From contig CAVQRB010000018.1 in NCBI GenBank assembly GCA_963715055.1, positions 1 through 64,000 of the forward strand: a stretch of 64,000 nt of DNA, written 5' to 3'. Below the pieces are notes generated by a model. The model searched no databases. It had not been told where the DNA came from and worked only from the letters and a program-made list of their open reading frames with translations. The position numbers and the translations under genes are program-made. The stretch is from CAVQRB01 sp963715055 (GTDB lineage Bacteria; Pseudomonadota; Alphaproteobacteria; Rhodobacterales; Rhodobacteraceae). This document shows, one piece after another, positions 59,570 through 64,000 of this stretch (positions are counted from its first letter, which is position 1; the number at the start of each line of letters is the position of its first letter).

Positions 59570-60466
59570 ATGACCCAAGCCCCCCGCAAGACCGCCCGGG
59601 ACTTCGACCCGCGCCTGCTGGAGATGTTCGATGGCTACGTGCACGGCGCCATGTCAAAGCGCGAGTTTCTCAACAAGGCCACGAAATACGCCGCCGCCGG
59701 CGTCACCGGCGCGATGATCCTCGAACAACTGCAACCGAACTATGCCCTCGCCCAGCAGGTCGCGCCCGACGACCCGTCGATCGTCACCGAAGTCATCGAG
59801 TACCCAAGCCCGGATGGACACGGCACCGTAAAGGGCCTGATGGCGAAGCCTGCGAACGCAACCGGCCCGCTTCCGGCCGTTCTGGTGGTGCATGAGAACC
59901 GCGGCCTCAACCCCTACATCGAGGACGTGGTGCGCCGCACCGCCAAGGCAGGCTACCTCGCCCTCGGCCCCGACGGGTTGACGCCGCTCGGCGGCTATCC
60001 CGGCAACGACGAACAGGGTCGCGAGATGCAAGCATCCCTTGATGGCGCCAAGCTGATGGCGGATTTCTTCGCCGCCTTCGAATTCCTGCGGGATCACGAA
60101 GGCTCTACCGGCAAGGTGGGCGCGGTCGGCTTCTGTTACGGCGGTGGCGTCTGCAACGCGCTCGCGGTGGCCTACCCCGATCTCGCCGCCTCCGTACCCT
60201 TCTATGGACGCCAGCCCAATGCCGAGGACGTGCCCGCCATCGAGGCCCCGCTGATGATCCACTACGCCGGGCTCGACGAGCGCATCAACGCAGGCTGGGA
60301 CGCCTATTCACAGGCGCTCCGGGCCAATCAGAAGGAATTCACCGTGCACTTCTATCCGGATGTGAACCACGGCTTTCACAACGACACCACGCCGCGTTAC
60401 GACGAAGAGGCCGCGATGCTGGCCTGGGAACGCACGCTGGCGCATTTCGCCGAGAACCTGACTTGA
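59570..60466 (+). CDS. dienelactone hydrolase family protein
   Basis: A 298-residue alpha/beta hydrolase. After an N-terminal part (about 60 residues, with [20 protein letters not shown], a possible export or anchor segment) comes the hydrolase domain. [20 protein letters not shown], the nucleophile Cys in [16 protein letters not shown], the Asp in [15 protein letters not shown] and the His in [12 protein letters not shown] form the Cys-Asp-His triad of dienelactone hydrolases. The true substrate is unknown, and many such family members have other roles. It lies between fbpA and fbpB. Confidence 0.85.
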   Translation: MTQAPRKTARDFDPRLLEMFDGYVHGAMSKREFLNKATKYAAAGVTGAMILEQLQPNYALAQQVAPDDPSIVTEVIEYPSPDGHGTVKGLMAKPANATGPLPAVLVVHENRGLNPYIEDVVRRTAKAGYLALGPDGLTPLGGYPGNDEQGREMQASLDGAKLMADFFAAFEFLRDHEGSTGKVGAVGFCYGGGVCNALAVAYPDLAASVPFYGRQPNAEDVPAIEAPLMIHYAGLDERINAGWDAYSQALRANQKEFTVHFYPDVNHGFHNDTTPRYDEEAAMLAWERTLAHFAENLT

Positions 60467-60494
60467 GACAGCGCGCCGGGGTTGGACGCAACAT

Positions 60495-62177
60495 TTAGCC
60501 CCGGCGCTGACGCCCGACCTGCCGGCAGATCAGGATCACCGGCAGAAGCCCGATGGCGACGATCACGAGGCTCGGCACCGCCGCGCCTTCCAGCCGCTCG
60601 TCGGAAGCGAGGCGATAGGCCTGCACCGCCAGCGTGTCGTAGTTGAAAGGCCGCATGATCAGCGTGGCGGGCAATTCCTTCATCACATCGACGAAGACGA
60701 TCAGCAGCGCCGTCAGCAGGCTCGGCGCCAGGATCGGCAGATGCACCCGCCGCAGCGTGCCGCCCGGGGTATGGCCCAGCGACCGCGCCGCCGCATCCAT
60801 GTTTTCCGGCACCATCGCCTGCCCACCCTCATAGGCGCCAAGCGCCGCGGCAAGGAACCGCACCATATAGGCAAAGACCAGAAGCCAGATCGAGCCGGTG
60901 ATCAGCAACCCGGTCGAGATGTCGAAACGCGCGCGCATCATTGCGTCCAGCGCATTGTCGAAGGCCGCGAAGGGCACCAGCAGCCCCACCGCGATCACGC
61001 CGCCCGGCACCGCATAGCCCAGACGGGCCACATAAGCCGCCGCGTTGGACAGCCGGTTGCCCCTGAGCCGCCGGAAAAAGCCCACCGAGACGGCCGCAAG
61101 CACCGTCAACACCGCCGCCGTCCCGGCCAGCACAAGCGAATTGCGGATGAAGCCGAGATAGCGCGGGCTCAGCAAGTCCTGTTCCGAGCCTGCACCCATT
61201 GCCGCGAGGATCACAACCGGCAGCACCGCGCCGAAAAGCACCGGCAGCCCGCAGAGCGCCATGGCGAGCCAGGCCCGCAGGCCGCGCAACTGCGCAGGCT
61301 CCATCGGCTGCTGGCGCCGCGACGGGTCGTGATACTGCGCCCGGCCGCGCTGCGCCCGCTCCAGCATCGCCAGCAGCAGCGCGAAGCTCAACAGGCACAA
61401 GGCGAGCTGCGCCGCCCCCGCCCGGTCCGCAAGCGAGAACCAGCTTGTGTAGATGCCGGTGGCGAAGGTCTGCACCCCGAAATAGGCGACCGTGCCGAAA
61501 TCCGCGATGGTCTCCATCACCGCCAGCAGCACACCGCCCGCGATCGCCGGGCGCGCCAGCGGCAGACTGATCTTGAAGAAGGCCGACCACGCGCTGGCCC
61601 CCAATGCCCGCGCGGCAAGGAAGGTCGTGGCACTCTGTTGCAGGAAAGCCGCCCGCGCCAGCAGGTAGACATAAGGATAAAGCACGAGGATCAGCATCAC
61701 CGCCGCCCCGCCGAGCGAGCGGATTTCCGGAAACCAGTAGTCGCGCGGGCCCCAGCCCGTCACCGCCCGCAGGCTCGCCTGAACGATGCCCGGATGGTCG
61801 AGCACATGGGTATAGGCATAGGCCAGCACATAGGCCGGAAAGGCCAGCGGCAGCACAAGGGCGATCTCGAAGAAGCGCACGCCGGGAAACCGCGTCATCG
61901 TCACCAGCCAGGCCGCGCCCACGCCCAGCGCGAAGGTGCCCGCGGAGACCAGCGCCACAAGCACCAGCGTGGTGCCGGCGTAGCGCGGCAGGACCGTCGC
62001 CATGAGGTGACTGATGGTCTCCGTCCCGCCGCTCAGCGCGGCCAGCAGCACTGCGAGCATCGGCAGAGCGCAGAACCCCGCCACCAGCAGGGCGATGGCG
62101 GAGAAAACGCGCGTGCCTTCGGCCACCGGGCGAGACCGCTTCGGCTTGAGGGGAAGGGAAGAGGGCGCATCCGTCAT
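60495..62177 (-). CDS. fbpB: Fe(3+) ABC transporter permease (FbpB-like, two-domain)
   Basis: A 560-residue protein with about twelve membrane helices in two BPD-type halves. The first EAA loop is TFLAARALGASAWSAFFKIS and the second MDAAARSLGHTPGGTLRRVH. AWLVTMTRFPGVRFFEIAL and PLAFPAYVLAYAYTHVLDHP are typical of FbpB. It takes up ferric iron delivered by FbpA, encoded on the opposite strand. A long antisense frame over this gene is not a gene. Confidence 0.9.
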   Translation of the reverse strand: MTDAPSSLPLKPKRSRPVAEGTRVFSAIALLVAGFCALPMLAVLLAALSGGTETISHLMATVLPRYAGTTLVLVALVSAGTFALGVGAAWLVTMTRFPGVRFFEIALVLPLAFPAYVLAYAYTHVLDHPGIVQASLRAVTGWGPRDYWFPEIRSLGGAAVMLILVLYPYVYLLARAAFLQQSATTFLAARALGASAWSAFFKISLPLARPAIAGGVLLAVMETIADFGTVAYFGVQTFATGIYTSWFSLADRAGAAQLALCLLSFALLLAMLERAQRGRAQYHDPSRRQQPMEPAQLRGLRAWLAMALCGLPVLFGAVLPVVILAAMGAGSEQDLLSPRYLGFIRNSLVLAGTAAVLTVLAAVSVGFFRRLRGNRLSNAAAYVARLGYAVPGGVIAVGLLVPFAAFDNALDAMMRARFDISTGLLITGSIWLLVFAYMVRFLAAALGAYEGGQAMVPENMDAAARSLGHTPGGTLRRVHLPILAPSLLTALLIVFVDVMKELPATLIMRPFNYDTLAVQAYRLASDERLEGAAVPSLVIVAIGLLPVILICRQVGRQRRG

Positions 62178-62321
62178 GGCGCCTTTTTTGACGGTTTCAG
62201 TCGGAATTACCAGCCCCCACCGGTGGCGGTGCGCCTCCCCGGCGGTTGCACCATCAGCGGTTCCATCGTTTACTCGCCGAAAAGGTCATTTCTGAACACT
62301 TCTTTTCGAAAGGCGATTGTC

Positions 62322-63539
62322 TTGAACGCAAAGCAATTCCTCAGCAGCATGGTCCTGCGCGGCGTGGATTTCGGCACGGCGAAGGTACCCGTGGTCGGCA
62401 GCTTCTGCGCCTTTCCCCTGCGGGTGGTCTTTCCGACCATGGCCTACGAGCGGGTGACCGACGACTATCTCCATCCGCGGGTTTTCCTTTCGGTGTTTAT
62501 GATCGGCTTCCTGATCTGCTTCGGACTACAGGCGGTACTGGCCGCGCAGGCGGGCACCCTCGGTCGTTTCGACGGCACCTTCGGGCCGGTGCCGGACCCG
62601 GGCGGTGGCCCGGACCGGGTGATGTTCCTCAACGACCTGCACAATCTTTTCAACTATGTGCTGCTGGTGCCGCTCTATCTCGTCGCCGGGACCGGCTACA
62701 TGATTTCGCTCTTTTCCCTGAAACAGCGCATGGCCCCGATCAGCGGCGACTACGGCTTCTCGATCGACGACAGCGTCAAGCCCCTGCTCTCGGGCACCGT
62801 CGCGGTTGGCGTCTTCGTCGCCCTTCTGGTCACCCTTCAGGCGCAATATGCCATCGATATCCAGACAAAATCCCTGCACCTCTTCTGGTTCCACGGGGCC
62901 GAGAAATGCACGATGCTCGGTTACAATGGCTATGCCTATCTCGTGGTGAACATGTTCCTCGCAGGCTTCGTGATCCTCGTGGCGCTGTTGCATCTGGAAC
63001 TCTTCCGATGGTCGCAAATCCTCGCCAAAAGCATTCGGACGCACGATCCGACAACCTCGGAGGCAAACCTCTTTCTCAACGATGGCAACCGGCTCAAGGA
63101 GCTTTTCGCGCCCTTCACCGAGACCGCGATCTGGTCGAAGGCCTTCGCGATGCTGCTCGCCATCAACATCTACACCTGGAAGCAGAGCGGCGTCAGCGGC
63201 GGGGTCGGCGAGGAGCTGATCGGCCCCTGCGGCGTGCTCTCCGCCCAAGCCCGCGCCGCCGCCCTGAGCACGGTCGAGGACACGTCCACCTTCTTCCGCT
63301 TCATCTTCCTGCTCTTCATCGTCATAGCGCTCTGGATCGTCTCGCTGCCGCGCTACCGGATCCAGCTTGAGATCTTCAAACTGCGCCAGAAGGCCGGGGT
63401 GCACGAATATTTCGACATCCGGATGCCCTGGACGATCGGTTGGTCGGTCTTCATCGACCTTTTGCTGCTGAGCTTCTTCACCACCGCGATCTTCGGCAAG
63501 GGCGACCTCTTCGCCCTGAGTTTCAGCTTCTTCGAATAG
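62322..63539 (+). CDS. six-helix membrane protein of unknown function
   Basis: A TTG at 62322, with AAAGG eight bases upstream, gives 405 residues (MNAKQFLSSM-VLRGVDFG). The ATG at 62349 is a shorter alternative. Six membrane segments are seen near residues 52-75, 108-132, 152-173, 207-232, 330-352 and 375-397. DFGTAKVPVVGSFCAFPLRV is a distinctive cytoplasmic start, and KSLHLFWFHGAEKCTMLGYN lies between helices 3 and 4. I do not recognise a family. Roseobacter genomes often contain unnamed proteins of this size. It is separate from fbpB on the other strand. Confidence 0.65.
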   Translation: MNAKQFLSSMVLRGVDFGTAKVPVVGSFCAFPLRVVFPTMAYERVTDDYLHPRVFLSVFMIGFLICFGLQAVLAAQAGTLGRFDGTFGPVPDPGGGPDRVMFLNDLHNLFNYVLLVPLYLVAGTGYMISLFSLKQRMAPISGDYGFSIDDSVKPLLSGTVAVGVFVALLVTLQAQYAIDIQTKSLHLFWFHGAEKCTMLGYNGYAYLVVNMFLAGFVILVALLHLELFRWSQILAKSIRTHDPTTSEANLFLNDGNRLKELFAPFTETAIWSKAFAMLLAINIYTWKQSGVSGGVGEELIGPCGVLSAQARAAALSTVEDTSTFFRFIFLLFIVIALWIVSLPRYRIQLEIFKLRQKAGVHEYFDIRMPWTIGWSVFIDLLLLSFFTTAIFGKGDLFALSFSFFE

Positions 63540-63545
63540 GCCGTT

Positions 63546-64000
63546 TCAGTCGGCCTCGAAGAACTCGAGAACGTCGTCGAAAACTTGCGGCCGCGTCAGG
63601 AACAGCAAGTGCCCCTGTGCCGGGTAGCGCGCAATGCCCGGCGCGCCGAAGACCCGTGCAAAGGCCTCGGTCTGGGCATCACTGAAGACCGGATCCTCCT
63701 GCCCGATGAAGAACCTGAGCCGCTCGGCGGGCAATCGCGGCGCGGGCGGCAGACGCCAGCGGCGCAGGTCCTCGGAATGCGCCGCCATCAGGTCTCCCTC
63801 AGGGATCACGATCCGCGACCTTTCCTCGGCGACAATGGCGCTTGCCTCCGCCCGCAGGCCCGGATCCTTCAACCCCGCCCGACCGAAAAGCAACGTCCTG
63901 TAATACTCGAGCCAGACCTCTTCGCGGTCAACGGAGCCGGCGCGCGCCGCCGCCGCCAGAACGTCGATGCTCGACCGCAGCGCCGTGGCCGTGCCCCCGG
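63546..64000 (-). CDS. alpha/beta hydrolase, 5' end outside the window
   Basis: The frame is open from the window edge (GGTATALRSSIDVLAAAARA-like start) to the stop at 63546, so only the C-terminal 150 residues are seen. The catalytic Asp is in FFIGQEDPVFSDAQ and the catalytic His in RYPAQGHLLFLTRP, as in alpha/beta hydrolases such as haloperoxidase- or esterase-like enzymes. The nucleophile lies outside. The substrate cannot be stated. It faces the membrane protein tail to tail with a six-base gap. Confidence 0.75.
   Translation of the reverse strand, partial: GGTATALRSSIDVLAAAARAGSVDREEVWLEYYRTLLFGRAGLKDPGLRAEASAIVAEERSRIVIPEGDLMAAHSEDLRRWRLPPAPRLPAERLRFFIGQEDPVFSDAQTEAFARVFGAPGIARYPAQGHLLFLTRPQVFDDVLEFFEAD

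Noticed and set aside
60741..63539. 932-residue open frame on the plus strand
   Set aside because: Its first half is antisense to fbpB; only the part from about 62322 is a real membrane-protein gene.

Overview
The window is a piece of an alphaproteobacterial chromosome, most likely from the Rhodobacterales (Roseobacter group). The signs are a 16S-tRNA-Ile-tRNA-Ala-23S-5S rRNA operon, several TRAP transporter genes, a VPLPA-CTERM sorting tail, a DUF3489 relic, a zinc-knuckle DinB and high-GC codon use. All identifications come from reading the sequence; no database search was run.

Layout. 1-8.7 kb is an accessory stretch: an acidic-tail secreted protein with a membrane LuxR-type regulator, a 2OG-Fe(II) oxygenase-like gene, relics of an IS110 and an IS1182-type element, an exported trypsin-like protease with an SH3 tail, a ModA-like protein, a sorbosone-dehydrogenase-like enzyme, a cluster of GAATCCAC repeats and a twice-frameshifted DUF3489 gene. 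8.7-35.1 kb is a dense catabolic island of about 26 genes. It holds two complete TRAP transporters and one complete peptide/opine-type ABC transporter. Its enzymes are an OHCU decarboxylase (uraD), five Asp/Glu/hydantoin-racemase-superfamily genes, a PuuE-like polysaccharide-deacetylase-fold hydrolase, three amidohydrolases, a D-hydantoinase, a nucleobase-type deaminase and a flavin reductase. Three regulators (one LysR, two GntR/FCD) sit at its divergent promoters. 35.1-38.5 kb carries an ankyrin protein and a GlcG/HbpS-like exported protein beside a sensor kinase/response regulator pair. 38.8-45.2 kb is the rRNA operon on the minus strand, with a glycosyltransferase-like gene between 5S and tRNA-fMet. 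45.9-64 kb is mostly housekeeping: msrPQ, a fasciclin protein, a dead VPLPA-CTERM gene, clpB, pyrF, a probable structured RNA, a NUDIX hydrolase, dinB, an N-formylglutamate amidohydrolase, tRNA-Val, rpmJ, a NYN protein, a yghU-like GST, split fbpA/fbpB iron-uptake genes, a dienelactone hydrolase and an unknown membrane protein.

How the genes may work together. The island looks built to import small cyclic amides or ureides (allantoin, hydantoins, pyrimidine- or purine-derived rings), racemise them, open the rings and deaminate the products. It falls into five transcription units: A, uraD-dctPQM-racemase; B, dctPQM-racemase-amidohydrolase-PuuE-like-racemase; C, gntR-hydantoinase-isomerase; D, dppABC-codA-like-amidohydrolase-dppDF-deaminase-racemase; E, gntR-flavin reductase. 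Most genes within a unit overlap by 1-4 bases. The substrate is not decided by the sequence.

Two genes in the island (the isomerase of unit C and the GntR of unit E) are broken by one extra A in the same context. GACTC, a GANTC site, reads GAACTC in both. This may be a base-calling artefact at methylated sites rather than real gene death.
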